Shown one piece after another: positions 1-10,583 of a DNA stretch of 64,000 nt (position 1 is its first letter; each line of letters begins with the position of its first letter). The notes below the pieces were generated by a model. It was not told the origin of the DNA and did not search any database. It saw only the letters and a program-made list of their open reading frames with translations. Where the stretch lies: the NCBI GenBank assembly GCA_036563665.1, contig DATCLY010000023.1:1-64000 (forward strand), given 5' to 3'. This DNA is from FEN-1219 sp036563665. Lineage in GTDB: Bacteria; Pseudomonadota; Gammaproteobacteria; Steroidobacterales; Rariloculaceae. Position numbers and translations under genes: made by a program.

Positions 1-139
1 CGTCCATCTCGTGGACCTTGCCCGTGAAGCCGTTCGGCGGGAGCCACTTCGCCATCGCGTCCGGGTCGACAAAGGCCCGATAGACGCGCTCCGGCGCGGC
101 GCGCAGGACGCGGTGCAGACGGATCGTGCTCGTGGCCAT
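1..139 (-). CDS. AHSA1/SRPBCC-family protein, N-terminal part only
   Basis: The reading frame starts at ATG 139-137 and runs off the left edge, leaving 46 residues. The start has a good ribosome binding site (AAGGAGAG) a few bases upstream. The visible protein begins MATSTIRLHRVLRAAPERVY and continues through FVDPDAMAKWLPP to NGFTGKVHEMD. The pattern of a short strand, then APERVYRAFVDPD, then a W-x-P turn is typical of the activator of Hsp90 ATPase homologue 1-like (AHSA1) subgroup of SRPBCC/START-like proteins, which form a helix-grip fold around a hydrophobic cavity. The ligand and role of members like this are usually unknown. It lies downstream of nuoN on the same strand but is probably a separate unit with its own ribosome binding site. 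Confidence 0.8.
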   Translation of the reverse strand, partial: MATSTIRLHRVLRAAPERVYRAFVDPDAMAKWLPPNGFTGKVHEMD

Positions 140-163
140 GGTGATCTCTCCTTGCGGCGGTTG

Positions 164-191
164 AAAAACTACCCCTAGTCGAACCGGGGGA
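164..191 (-). terminator. weak candidate terminator downstream of nuoN
   Basis: Read on the minus strand after the nuoN stop, a short CCCC/GGGG stem with a loop of about ten bases is followed by TAGTTTTT (the A run at 164-168 on the plus strand). The stem is short and imperfect, so termination here is only a possibility. It sits between the end of the nuo operon and the AHSA1 gene. Confidence 0.25.
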
Positions 192-218
192 TGCCGAATC
201 GACAGGGCGGCGCCTCGT

Positions 219-1664
219 CTACGGCAACGCCACGCGCCGGATGAGATCCACGATGGGCGCCGGATACAGGCCGAGCCACACGACCACGAGGGTGGCAGCC
301 GCGAGCACCGCGTGCCCGGCCGCGGGTACCGCCACGGCCTGGCGCGCCCGGCTACCGTCGTCCGGCGCGAGATACAGCGTCACGAGCACGCGCAGGTAGT
401 AGAAGAGGCCGATGGCGCTGCCCACGATCACGAGGGCGAGCAGCAGCCACAGCGACGCTTCCACGCTCGCGGCCACCACGTAGAACTTGGCGACGAAGCC
501 CATCGTGAGCGGGATGCCGGCGAGCGACAGCAGCATGAGCGAGAACACCCCGGCGAGCCACGGCCGCCGCCAGAAGAGCCCGCGGTAGTCGCGGAGCTCC
601 TCCCGCTCGCCGCCGCCGCGCGGCCCCGAGAGCACGGCGACCACGCCGAACGCGCCGATGGTGCTCGCGAAGTACGCCGCGAGGTAGTAGCTCGCCGACT
701 CCACTGCCACGGCGCCGCCCGCGATGAACGCCACGAGGAGATACCCGAGGTGCGCGATCGAGGAGTACGCGAGGATGCGCTTCACGTTCTGCTGCAGCAG
801 CGCGAGCACGTTGCCGAGCAGCATGGAGCCCGCCGCGAGCAGCGTGAGCGCCCAGACGAGCGGCGAGTAGTCGAAGGCGCCGGCCGCGAGGAAATAACGC
901 AGCAGCACGACGAACACGGCGCCCTTCGACACGGTGGCGAGGAACGCCGTGACCGGTGCCGGCGCGCCCTGGTACACGTCCGGCGTCCACATGTGGAACG
1001 GCACGAGCGAGAGCTTGAACGCCACGCCCGCGATCAGCAGGGCCACGCCGCCCGCGAGATACACGCCTTGCGCGCCTTCGCCCGCGAGCCGCTCGGCCAC
1101 CGTGGCGAACTCGAGCGTGCCGAGCTCCGCATAGACGAGCGCGATGCCGAACAGCAGGAACGACGACGACACGCCGGAGAGCACGAGGTACTTCGCGCCG
1201 GCCTCGAGCCCGGGCCTGCGGTCGCGCACGTAGGCGAGCAGGGCGAACAGCGACACCGACAGGAGCTCGAAGCCGAGGAACAGCGAGGCGAAGTGCGAGC
1301 TCGCGGCGAGCACGGCCCCGCCGAGCGCGGCCGTGAGCAGCAGGATGTAGAGCTCGCCCTTGCGCTCGTGCTCGTCGTGCAGGTACGCCGCCGAGAGGCC
1401 GGCCACGCCCAGCGTCGACGCCGCGAGCAGGCCGGTGTAGAGCAGCGCCGCGCCGTCGACGAGGAGGAGCGGCGTCACCTGCTGCGGCGCCACGTTCCAC
1501 GCGAACGGCAGCGCCGCGAGCGTGGCGCCGAGACCGGCCACGGTGGCCCAGGCGCTCGTGTCGCGCCGCTCGACGAACGCGGTGAGCAGCATGACCACGA
1601 TGGCCGCGAGCGCGAGCAGCACGAACGGCGCGAGCGCGGCGAGCTGCGCCCCGCTCAGGATCAC
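219..1664 (-). CDS. nuoN: NADH-quinone oxidoreductase subunit N
   Basis: This is the last gene of the nuo operon (481 aa) and encodes one of the three antiporter-like membrane subunits of proton-pumping complex I. The start is a GTG at 1664 that overlaps the nuoM stop in a GTGA. The reading frame continues far upstream, but that extension is arginine-rich shadow sequence of nuoM, whereas the protein from 1664 reads directly into transmembrane helices. Almost the whole chain is hydrophobic and fits about 14 membrane segments. The proton-channel motif KLSLVPFHMWTPDVYQGAP near residue 216 carries the conserved lysine and is followed by APVTAFLATVSKGAVF, as expected for NuoN. Length matches the family. 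Confidence 0.97.
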   Translation of the reverse strand: MILSGAQLAALAPFVLLALAAIVVMLLTAFVERRDTSAWATVAGLGATLAALPFAWNVAPQQVTPLLLVDGAALLYTGLLAASTLGVAGLSAAYLHDEHERKGELYILLLTAALGGAVLAASSHFASLFLGFELLSVSLFALLAYVRDRRPGLEAGAKYLVLSGVSSSFLLFGIALVYAELGTLEFATVAERLAGEGAQGVYLAGGVALLIAGVAFKLSLVPFHMWTPDVYQGAPAPVTAFLATVSKGAVFVVLLRYFLAAGAFDYSPLVWALTLLAAGSMLLGNVLALLQQNVKRILAYSSIAHLGYLLVAFIAGGAVAVESASYYLAAYFASTIGAFGVVAVLSGPRGGGEREELRDYRGLFWRRPWLAGVFSLMLLSLAGIPLTMGFVAKFYVVAASVEASLWLLLALVIVGSAIGLFYYLRVLVTLYLAPDDGSRARQAVAVPAAGHAVLAAATLVVVWLGLYPAPIVDLIRRVALP

Positions 1665-3177
1665 CGCCGCGCCTCCAGCGAAGCGGCCTCGAGCCGCGCA
1701 TCGCGGGCCGCGATCGCGGGCCCGGGCTCGAGCAGCGCGGCCACCGCAGGCCGCGCCGTGTCGAGCACGGGCTGCGGCCGCAGGCCGAGCCACACGAGCG
1801 CGAGGATCATGGCCGCGAGGTACGCCGTCTCGCGCGTGCCGAGGTCGCGGACGCGAACGGGCGCCGCGAGGTCGCCGTGGAAGCTGCGCTGGATCAGGAT
1901 CAGCGAGTAGATCACGGCGGCCACGAGGCCGAGCGCCGCAACCACGGCGAACGCGCGGGTGGCGGTGAACGCGCCGAGCAGCACGAGGAACTCGCCCACG
2001 AAGTTGCCGAGGCCGGGCAGGCCGAGCGAGCCGATCGCGAAGAACAGCGCCACCGCGCCCATGCGGGGCAGCTCCGCCCACAGCCCGCCCATGCGCCGCA
2101 TGTCGCGCGTGTGCAGGCGCTGCTGCAGGAGGCCCGCCACGAGGAACAGGCCGCCCGTGCTGATGCCGTGCGCCACCATCTGCATGATCGCGCCTTGCAG
2201 CGCCGCCTCGTTCCAGGCGAACACGCCGAGCAGCACGAAGCCGAGGTGCGCCACGCTCGTGTAGGCCACGAGCCGCTTGAAGTCGCTCTGCGCGAAGGCG
2301 AGCACCGCGCCGTAGAGGATCCCGGCCACGGCGAGCGTCATGGCGAGCGGCGCAACGTCCGCGGCCGCGTCCGGGAACAGCGGCACCACGAAGCGGATCA
2401 GGCCGTAGGCTCCGGTCTTGAGCAGCACGCCCGCGAGGATCACGCTGCCCGCCGTGGGCGCGTCGGTGTGCGCGTCCGGCAGCCAGGTGTGGAACGGCAC
2501 GGCCGGCAGCTTCACCACGAACGCGATGAAGAAGCCGAGCATCAGCAGCATCGCCACGTTCGGCGCGAGCTCCATGCCGAGCAGGTCGAAGTAGTCGAAG
2601 CTCCAGACGCCCGTGCTCCTGAAGCCGAGGTACGCGAGCCCCACGATGCTCGCGAGCATCAGCAGGCTGCTGGCCTGCGTGAAGATGAAGAACTTGATGG
2701 CCGAGTAGATCCGGTTCTCGTGCCCCCAGATCGCGATGAGGAAATACATGGGCACGAGCATGAGCTCCCACAGGAAGAAGAAGAGAAACAGATCGAGCGC
2801 CAGGAACACGCCGATCACGCCGGCCAGCGACCAGAGGAGGTTCGCGTGGAAGAACCCCGGGTGCTCCTCGATCTCGGTCCACGAGCAGGCCACCGACACG
2901 ATCCCCAGGAACAGCGTGAGCGCCACGAGCAGCAGCGAGAGCCCGTCCACGGCGAGATGCACCGTGATGCCGAAGCGCGGCAGCCACGCGTAGCGCTCCT
3001 CCGCGAGCCAGCCGTCGGCCCCGGGCGCGGGCGCCCCGAGCCAGAACGCCACGAGCCAGGCGAGCTCGGCGCCCAAGGCCACGAGCGACACCCAGCGCGC
3101 CGCGGCGGGGCTCGTGCGCGCCGCGAGCCACGCCACGACCCCCGCTGCCGCCGGAAGCGCGATGAGCCATGCGAGCA

Positions 3178-3181
<4 letters not shown>
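1661..3181 (-). CDS. nuoM: NADH-quinone oxidoreductase subunit M
   Basis: Antiporter-like membrane subunit of complex I, 506 aa. The start ATG at 3181 overlaps the nuoL stop; a second ATG follows immediately, so the first residues read MMLAWLIALPAAAG. The protein carries the LWELMLVPMYFLIAIWGHE segment with the conserved channel glutamate (Glu139) and then KLPAVPFHTWLPDAHTDAPT with the channel lysine, both diagnostic of NuoM. About 14 transmembrane helices are expected. The C-terminal tail of roughly 35 residues, after the last helix, is hydrophilic and alanine-rich. It is translationally coupled to nuoL upstream and nuoN downstream by 4-bp overlaps. Confidence 0.97.
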
Positions 3182-5076
<1,895 letters not shown>

Positions 5077-5077
5077 G

Positions 5078-5389
5078 TCAGCCTCCCATCTCGCTGACCG
5101 CGTCGGCGTCGAGCGTGTGGAAGTGCTGGTAGAGCTTGAGGATCAGGGCGAGCGCCACCGCCACCTCGGCCGCCGCGAGCGTCAGCACGAGGATGAACAT
5201 GATCTGGCCGTCGGCCTGTCCCCAGCGCGCGCCCGCCACGACGAACGCGAGGCCCGCCGCGTTCAGCATGATCTCGATGGACATGAGCATGAAGATCAGA
5301 TTGCGGCGCGCGAGGACGCCGGCCACGCCCACGGCGAACAGCAGCACCGCGAGCAGCAGGCCGTGCTCGAACGGCACCACGGCGGTCAT
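5078..5389 (-). CDS. nuoK: NADH-quinone oxidoreductase subunit K
   Basis: Small three-helix membrane subunit of complex I (103 aa), homologous to MrpC. The start ATG at 5389 overlaps the nuoJ stop (5386) by four bases. Two membrane glutamates essential in E. coli NuoK (Glu36 and Glu72) have clear equivalents here: Glu39 in NLIFMLMSIEIMLNAAGLAF and Glu75 in LTLAAAEVAVALALIL. The N-terminus is a few residues longer than in E. coli. The frame is open for a long way upstream, but that part is shadow sequence and was left out. Confidence 0.97.
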   Translation of the reverse strand: MTAVVPFEHGLLLAVLLFAVGVAGVLARRNLIFMLMSIEIMLNAAGLAFVVAGARWGQADGQIMFILVLTLAAAEVAVALALILKLYQHFHTLDADAVSEMGG

Positions 5390-5934
5390 CGGCGCACCGC
5401 CCTTGCGCCGCGCCCCGGCACCGTCGGCCGCTCCTCGTCGCGCGGCTCGAGCGCGCGCCCCACGCGATAGGCGCCCACGAGACCGGCGAGGAGCAGCATC
5501 GACGCGATCTCCACGGCGAGCAGATAGCGGCCGAAGAGGGAGGCTGCCACGGTTTCCGCGTCGACCACGGCGCGCGCGGGCTCGCCCGTGGCGTCCGCTG
5601 CGAGCACGTACACGAGCTCGGCCAGCAGGATCGCGCAGAGGATCGATGGGCCCACCCAGATGCGTCCGGGGAGCCATTGCCGTTCCTGCTCGATCGCCTG
5701 CTCCCCGAGGTTGAGCATCATCACGGCGAAGACGAACAGCACCATGATGGCGCCCGCGTAGACGATGACCTCGAGCAGCGCCGCGAACGGCGCGCCGAGC
5801 ACGAAGAACACGGTGGCGAGCGCGAGCAGCGACACGATGAGGTAGAGCAGGGCGTGCATGGCGTTGAGCCGCGTGACGGTCATGACGGCGGCGACGACCG
5901 AGACCGCAGCGGAGATGTAAAAAGCAACGTTCAT
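5386..5934 (-). CDS. nuoJ: NADH-quinone oxidoreductase subunit J
   Basis: Membrane subunit of complex I, 182 aa, with five expected helices. The motif LLEVIVYAGAIMVLFVFAVMMLN around residues 52-74 is the most conserved NuoJ segment; its helix carries the pi-bulge involved in coupling quinone reduction to proton movement. The start ATG is at 5934. It is preceded by a 127-bp gap after nuoI that contains an inverted pair of REP-like repeats, which is unusual inside an otherwise overlapping operon. The C-terminus ends in a short arginine-rich cytoplasmic tail. Confidence 0.96.
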   Translation of the reverse strand: MNVAFYISAAVSVVAAVMTVTRLNAMHALLYLIVSLLALATVFFVLGAPFAALLEVIVYAGAIMVLFVFAVMMLNLGEQAIEQERQWLPGRIWVGPSILCAILLAELVYVLAADATGEPARAVVDAETVAASLFGRYLLAVEIASMLLLAGLVGAYRVGRALEPRDEERPTVPGRGARAVRR

Positions 5935-5960
5935 ACGCCATCCCCCCGCCGAACGAAGCC

Positions 5961-6032
5961 TGTGGGAGCGGCGTCCCAGCCGCGATCTTCACGCCGCCGA
6001 ACGAAGAGTCGCGCCTGGAAAGGTGCTCCCAC
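5961..6032. repeat. inverted pair of REP-like elements between nuoI and nuoJ
   Basis: Two copies of a roughly 30-bp palindromic unit face each other: one on the plus strand at 5961-5990 and one on the minus strand at 6002-6032. Each reads GTGGGAGC, then a C-rich bridge with TCCAG or CCCAG, then SCGCGAYYCTTC. The inner palindrome is GCGGC...GCCGC or its GCGCC...GGCGC variant. The same unit recurs near 36410-36525, 47478-47508 and 61437-61469. The pair could fold into a cruciform or a large RNA hairpin within the nuo message. Confidence 0.85.
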
Positions 6033-6061
6033 CTGGTCCTCGTGGCCATCGAGCGCTTTCT

Positions 6062-6622
6062 TCATGGCAGCAGCCCCCGCACGTCCACCGGCGGCGCCTC
6101 GCGCTCCGCCTCGCCCTTGTCCTTGCCGCGGATCGAGATGCCGGCCACGCGATAGAAGCTGTACCCCGGGTACTTGCCCGTGCCGCTGATCAAGAGGTCC
6201 TCCTTCTCGTACACCATGTTGCGCCGGTCGTACTCGCTCATCTCGAAGTCCGGCGTGAGCTGGATCGCGTAGGTGGGGCAGGCCTCCTCGCAGTAGCCGC
6301 AGTAGATGCAGCGCGAGAAGTTGATGCGGAACCACGCCGGGTACCAGCGGCCGTGCTCGTCCTCGGCTTTCTCGAGCGCGATGCAGTCGACCGGGCAAGC
6401 CGCGGCGCAGAGGTAGCACGCGACGCAGCGCTCCTCGCCGTCCGGATCGCGCGACAGGATGATCCGGCCGCGATAGCGGGGGGCGAGGTACGGCTTCTCC
6501 TCGGGGTACTGGATCGTCTCGCGCCGCCGGAAGCCGTGCTTGAACACCTCGGCCATGCTGCGGACCTGGCTCCAGAGCACGTCCCATTGATCGACGAGCC
6601 AGTTGCGTTCCGTCGTCGCCAT
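6062..6622 (-). CDS. nuoI: NADH-quinone oxidoreductase subunit I (two [4Fe-4S] clusters)
   Basis: Ferredoxin-like subunit of the complex I peripheral arm, 186 aa, carrying clusters N6a and N6b that pass electrons from NuoG towards NuoB. The two binding motifs are C66-x2-C69-x2-C72-x3-C76-P and C105-x2-C108-x2-C111-x3-C115-P. The C-terminal region (YRVAGISIRGKDKGEAE) is slightly longer than in E. coli. The ATG at 6622 lies 10 bp after the nuoH stop. After its stop the operon has its second largest gap, which holds the REP-like pair. Confidence 0.97.
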   Translation of the reverse strand: MATTERNWLVDQWDVLWSQVRSMAEVFKHGFRRRETIQYPEEKPYLAPRYRGRIILSRDPDGEERCVACYLCAAACPVDCIALEKAEDEHGRWYPAWFRINFSRCIYCGYCEEACPTYAIQLTPDFEMSEYDRRNMVYEKEDLLISGTGKYPGYSFYRVAGISIRGKDKGEAEREAPPVDVRGLLP

Positions 6623-6632
6623 CGCTTTCTCC

Positions 6633-7589
6633 TCAGCCCTCCATCAAGAGCACCACCGCGCCCGTCACGAGCAGGTTCACGAGCGACAGCGGCAGCAGGA
6701 ACTTCCAGGCGTAGGCCATGAGCTGGTCGTACCGCGGCCGGGGCAGCGCCGCGCGCAGCAGCAGGAACAGGCCGACGAACACGGCCATCTTGAGCAGGAA
6801 CCAGACGATCGGCGGCAGGAATGCGGGCCCGAGCCAGCCGCCGAAGAAGAGCGTCACCGTCATCGCCGCCGCGAGCAGGATGCCGAGATACTCGCCTAAG
6901 AAGAACAGCCCGAACTTCATGCTCGAGTACTCGGTGTGGTAGCCGGCGACGAGCTCGTGCTCGGCCTCGGGCAGGTCGAACGGCAGCCGGTGCGTTTCCG
7001 CGATGGAGGCCAGGAAGAACACCAGCAGGCCCACGAACTGCGGCACGAAGTACCAGAGCCCCCGCTGCGCCTCCACGATCTCGAACAGGTTGAACGAGCC
7101 CGCGAGGATCACCACGCCCACGAGCGACAAGCCCATGAACACCTCGTAGCTGATCATCTGCGCGGCCGTGCGCATGCTGCCGAGCAGCGAGTAGTTGTTG
7201 TTCGAGGCCCAGCCGGCGAACGCCACGCTGTACACCGAGAGCGACGTCATGGCCAGGAAGAACAGCAGGCCCACGTTCAGCTCCGCCACGGCGAGCCCGG
7301 GCGCGAACGGCACCACGGCGAACGCGAGCAGCATGGTCACGGCCACGATCGCCGGGGCGATCACGAACACCGGCTTGTCCGCGAGCGGCGGGATCCAGTC
7401 CTCCTTGAGCAGGATCTTCACCACGTCGGCGATCGCCTGGAGCACGCCGAACGGGCCCGCGCGGTTCGGGCCGTAGCGGTCCTGCCACCACGCGAGCACG
7501 CGCCGCTCGATCCACGTGAGGTACGCGCCGGCGAGGAGCAGCAAGAGGATCAGCGCGGCGATGAAGCCGAGCGCGGCGCCTGCGCTCAT
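6633..7589 (-). CDS. nuoH: NADH-quinone oxidoreductase subunit H
   Basis: Membrane subunit at the junction of the complex I arms, 318 aa, forming much of the quinone chamber. The start ATG at 7589 overlaps the nuoG stop by four bases. The conserved block ERRVLAWWQDRYGPNRAGP, then LQAIADVVKILLKEDWIPP, is present near residues 28-67. SIAETHRLPFDLPEAEHELVAG carries the acidic quinone-chamber loop. Eight membrane helices are expected. Length is normal for the family. Confidence 0.97.
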   Translation of the reverse strand: MSAGAALGFIAALILLLLLAGAYLTWIERRVLAWWQDRYGPNRAGPFGVLQAIADVVKILLKEDWIPPLADKPVFVIAPAIVAVTMLLAFAVVPFAPGLAVAELNVGLLFFLAMTSLSVYSVAFAGWASNNNYSLLGSMRTAAQMISYEVFMGLSLVGVVILAGSFNLFEIVEAQRGLWYFVPQFVGLLVFFLASIAETHRLPFDLPEAEHELVAGYHTEYSSMKFGLFFLGEYLGILLAAAMTVTLFFGGWLGPAFLPPIVWFLLKMAVFVGLFLLLRAALPRPRYDQLMAYAWKFLLPLSLVNLLVTGAVVLLMEG

Positions 7590-10291
7590 GGCGACCCCCG
7601 GGCGCGGATCGTGGCGAAGCGGGCGGAGGATTCCGGCACGCCGGGCAGGCCTTCGGGGAGGCCGAGCGTGCCGCGCGGGAGCGTGGGCTCCACGCGAACG
7701 GGCAGGATCAGCGGCACGCCGTCGAGCGCGATCTCGCCCGTGTCGCCGTCCGCGAGCGCGCGTTCCGCCGCGTCCGCCGGATTCAAGGCGACGTAGGGCG
7801 CCGGCGTGCGCTCCCCGATCGGGCCGGACCACGCCGACAGCTCCTCGCTGCCGAACACGTGCTGCAGCGCCACCACGCGCAGCGCATCGCCGGGCGGCGC
7901 GGCTGGCCGCGGCACGTCGTCGAAGTACTCGCCCTGCGGCGCGCCGTCCGCCTCGAGCAGGCGCACGCCGGGGTCGCCGCCCCTGAGTCGTCCGCCGACC
8001 TCCGCCTGGAACTTCGTGATGGCCTGCTGGTGCGAGTTCCAGCGCGGGGCCCACGCGAACGGCAGCAGCGGCGGCGGCACGCGCGGCCCGTAGTAGCCCT
8101 CCATGGAGAACACGAGCGGGGCGTCGGGATCGTGGGGCGGCGGACGCTCGCGGATGTCGACGTTCGCGTTCATGGCCGTGCGCCCGCTGTAGCGGGCGGG
8201 CTCGCGGCTCACGCGCCGGCCCACCACCCGGAAGCGCGCGCCGGGCGCGGCCGCCGCGATGCGGCGCAGGACGGCGGAGGCGTCGGCGCATTGGGCCGTG
8301 ACGTCGTCGAGGTTGCGCCACGGCAGTCGCTCGTCCCGCAGGCGGGCGAGGTCGACGATCCAGCGCCACGATTCGCGGACGTCGTCATGCGGCACGTACA
8401 CCTGGAAGAACCGCTGCGCACGCCCTTCGCTCGAGACGAGCGTGCCGTCGCCTTCGGCGAACGTGGCGGCGGGCAGCACGATGTCGGCGGCCTCGACCGT
8501 GGGGGTCAGGAGATGATCGATGGCGATCAGGTGCTCGACGTCGTCGGTGAACGTCGCGAACGCGTCCACGCTCATACGCCGCGCGAGATCGTTCTCGAGC
8601 ACGATGGCGGTGCGCGCGCCGCCGCTGGCCGCGCGCTCCTGCGCCGCGTCGAGCGAGCCGCCGCCGAGGAGCGTGACACCTAAGCTGTTGCACTCGGGCA
8701 GCGCGATCCACAGGTTCGCGGGCGCGCCGCGCCGGCGCCCGAGGGCGCGCGCGACGTTGGCCGCGGCGCGCAGCACGGCAACGCTGCGGGCGCTCGTGCC
8801 GGTCACGACCAGCGGCCGCTGCGCGGCCCCGAGCGCCGCCGCGATGCGGTCCGCGAGCTCGGCCGTCGGCTGCGCGAGGTCGGTAACGGACGGCGCGGCG
8901 GCGTCGATGCGAGCCGCCACCGCGAAGCCGAGCCGCGCGATCTCCTCGGGCCCCGCGCGCAGCGTCTCCGCGGCCACGTCGTCGAGGCGCGTGCCGCGAG
9001 GCGCGGCGATGAAGAGCGGCGAGCGCTCCTGCTGGCCGGCCGTGCGCACCGGCGCGTCGAGCCACGCAGGGATGCCCAGCGATGCGGCGAGCGCCTTCTG
9101 CCGGTTGCGCACGGCCTGCCGGAGCGCGAGCGCGAGGCGCGGCGCCGTCGCCGTCACGTCCTCGCCGAGCACGAGCACCGCGTCCGCGTCGGCCGCCTCG
9201 CGCACCGTCGGCACGCGCGTGGCGCCGTCCGCGAGGATCTCGCTCGCGAGCGTGAGCGCGGCCTGCGCGGACGCGGCCACCCCCACGTAGAAGTTGTCCG
9301 CGCCCACGAGCCGCTTCAGCGCGAAGTTGGCCTCGAGCGATGCGCGCGGCGAGCCGATGCCGATGACCTCGCCGCGCAGGAGCTCGCGCGCGCGCTCGAG
9401 GGCCTCGTCCGCCCGCGCGGCTGTGAGACCGTGCTCGGTGCGCACGAGCGGCCGGCGCACGCGGCGGTCGCTGTTCACGAAGCCGTAGCCGAAGCGGCCG
9501 CGATCGCAGAGGAAGTAGCCGTTCACCTCGCCGTTGTAGCGGTTGACGATGCGGCGGAGCCGCCCGTAGCGCTCCTGCGCGCTCGTGTTGCAGCCCGTGC
9601 CGCAGTGCACGCACACGGACGGCGCGGCCTGCAGGTCCCATTTGCGCACGAAGCGGTCGGAGAACGTCTTGTCGGTGAAGACGCCCGTGGGGCACACCTC
9701 GGCGAGGTTGCCGCTGAACTCGTTCTCGAGCACGCCGTCCTCGTGCCGGCCGAAGTAGACGTGATGGTGAGACGCGAACGCGCGCAGGTCGTCGCCGCCC
9801 GCGTAGTCCTGGTAGAAGCGCACGCAGCGGTAGCACGCGATGCAGCGGTTCATCTCGTGGTTCAGGAAGGGGCCTAGATACTGGTTGCGGAAGGTGCGCT
9901 TGAGACCCCTGTAGCGGCGGTAGTTGTGACCGGTCATCACGGTCATGTCCTGCAGGTGGCACTCGCCGCCTTCCTCGCACACCGGACAATCGTGCGGGTG
10001 GTTGACCATGAGCCACTCGATGACTCGCGCGCGGAAATCGCGCGCCTCCGGCTCGTCGAAGGCGATGCGCGTGCCGTCGGCGGCCGCGGTCATGCACGCC
10101 ATGACGATGCGCCCGCGCGTGTCCTGCTCGTTGGCGTACTGCTTGACCGCACACTGGCGGCAAGCGCCGACGCTGCCCAGCGCCGGATGCCAGCAGAAGT
10201 ACGGCAGGTCGAAACCGAGCGACAGCATGTGCTCGAGCAGATTCTTCTCCGGCGCCGCCGGATACTCCCTGCCGTCCACGAAGATCGCCAT
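7586..10291 (-). CDS. nuoG: NADH-quinone oxidoreductase subunit G, E. coli type with N7 ligands
   Basis: Largest peripheral-arm subunit of complex I, 901 aa, close to the 908 aa of E. coli. The ATG at 10291 follows an AGGGGG ribosome binding site. Domains in order: a [2Fe-2S] ferredoxin domain (C33, C44, C47, C66); the N5 segment with HPHDCPVCEEGGECHLQD; a [4Fe-4S] domain with CIACYRC and CPTGVFTDK; then a molybdopterin-oxidoreductase-like region. This last part opens with CVHCGTGC and a further cysteine in YFLCDRG, the C-x2-C-x3-C...C pattern that holds the extra N7 cluster found in E. coli-type NuoG. The remaining 600 residues are the degenerate formate-dehydrogenase-like fold. It is separated from nuoF by 292 bp containing a stem-loop element. 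Confidence 0.97.
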   Translation of the reverse strand: MAIFVDGREYPAAPEKNLLEHMLSLGFDLPYFCWHPALGSVGACRQCAVKQYANEQDTRGRIVMACMTAAADGTRIAFDEPEARDFRARVIEWLMVNHPHDCPVCEEGGECHLQDMTVMTGHNYRRYRGLKRTFRNQYLGPFLNHEMNRCIACYRCVRFYQDYAGGDDLRAFASHHHVYFGRHEDGVLENEFSGNLAEVCPTGVFTDKTFSDRFVRKWDLQAAPSVCVHCGTGCNTSAQERYGRLRRIVNRYNGEVNGYFLCDRGRFGYGFVNSDRRVRRPLVRTEHGLTAARADEALERARELLRGEVIGIGSPRASLEANFALKRLVGADNFYVGVAASAQAALTLASEILADGATRVPTVREAADADAVLVLGEDVTATAPRLALALRQAVRNRQKALAASLGIPAWLDAPVRTAGQQERSPLFIAAPRGTRLDDVAAETLRAGPEEIARLGFAVAARIDAAAPSVTDLAQPTAELADRIAAALGAAQRPLVVTGTSARSVAVLRAAANVARALGRRRGAPANLWIALPECNSLGVTLLGGGSLDAAQERAASGGARTAIVLENDLARRMSVDAFATFTDDVEHLIAIDHLLTPTVEAADIVLPAATFAEGDGTLVSSEGRAQRFFQVYVPHDDVRESWRWIVDLARLRDERLPWRNLDDVTAQCADASAVLRRIAAAAPGARFRVVGRRVSREPARYSGRTAMNANVDIRERPPPHDPDAPLVFSMEGYYGPRVPPPLLPFAWAPRWNSHQQAITKFQAEVGGRLRGGDPGVRLLEADGAPQGEYFDDVPRPAAPPGDALRVVALQHVFGSEELSAWSGPIGERTPAPYVALNPADAAERALADGDTGEIALDGVPLILPVRVEPTLPRGTLGLPEGLPGVPESSARFATIRARGSP

Positions 10292-10438
10292 CACCGGCCC
10301 CCTGCCACGCTTCGGCGGCGGCTCATCGCTGGGCGCGGACGGCGGGCGCGGATCGCGTCGGGCAGCAGGAACGGTGATCGCGGGGCGACGCGGTTGGGCG
10401 TCCTCGCGGAGGCGCCGCGGCTCGCGAGTGCTCGTTCC

Positions 10439-10504
10439 AGGACCGCCGTGAATACATCCCTGTAGGCTCGCGCGCGAGGCTCCAGGGATGGATTCACGCC
10501 GTCC
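10439..10504. repeat. long imperfect palindrome (stem-loop element) between nuoF and nuoG
   Basis: The left arm, about 10440-10470, contains GCCGTGAATACATCCCTG followed by TAGGCTCG. The right arm, about 10475-10504, is its near-complement, containing CAGGGATGGATTCACGCC. About 26 of 30 positions pair around a short CGCG-rich loop. No gene is visible in the 292-bp gap (10292-10583) that holds it. The element lies inside the nuo operon and would form a strong hairpin in the message. The arms differ from the smaller REP-like units elsewhere in the window, so it belongs to another repeat family. Confidence 0.85.
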
Positions 10505-10583
10505 CCGGAAAGGGCCACGCAAGACAGCTCCCCTCCGACTACGCCCGTCGTCTTGCTCTTCGAACGCGTCGAGGCGCGCCAAC

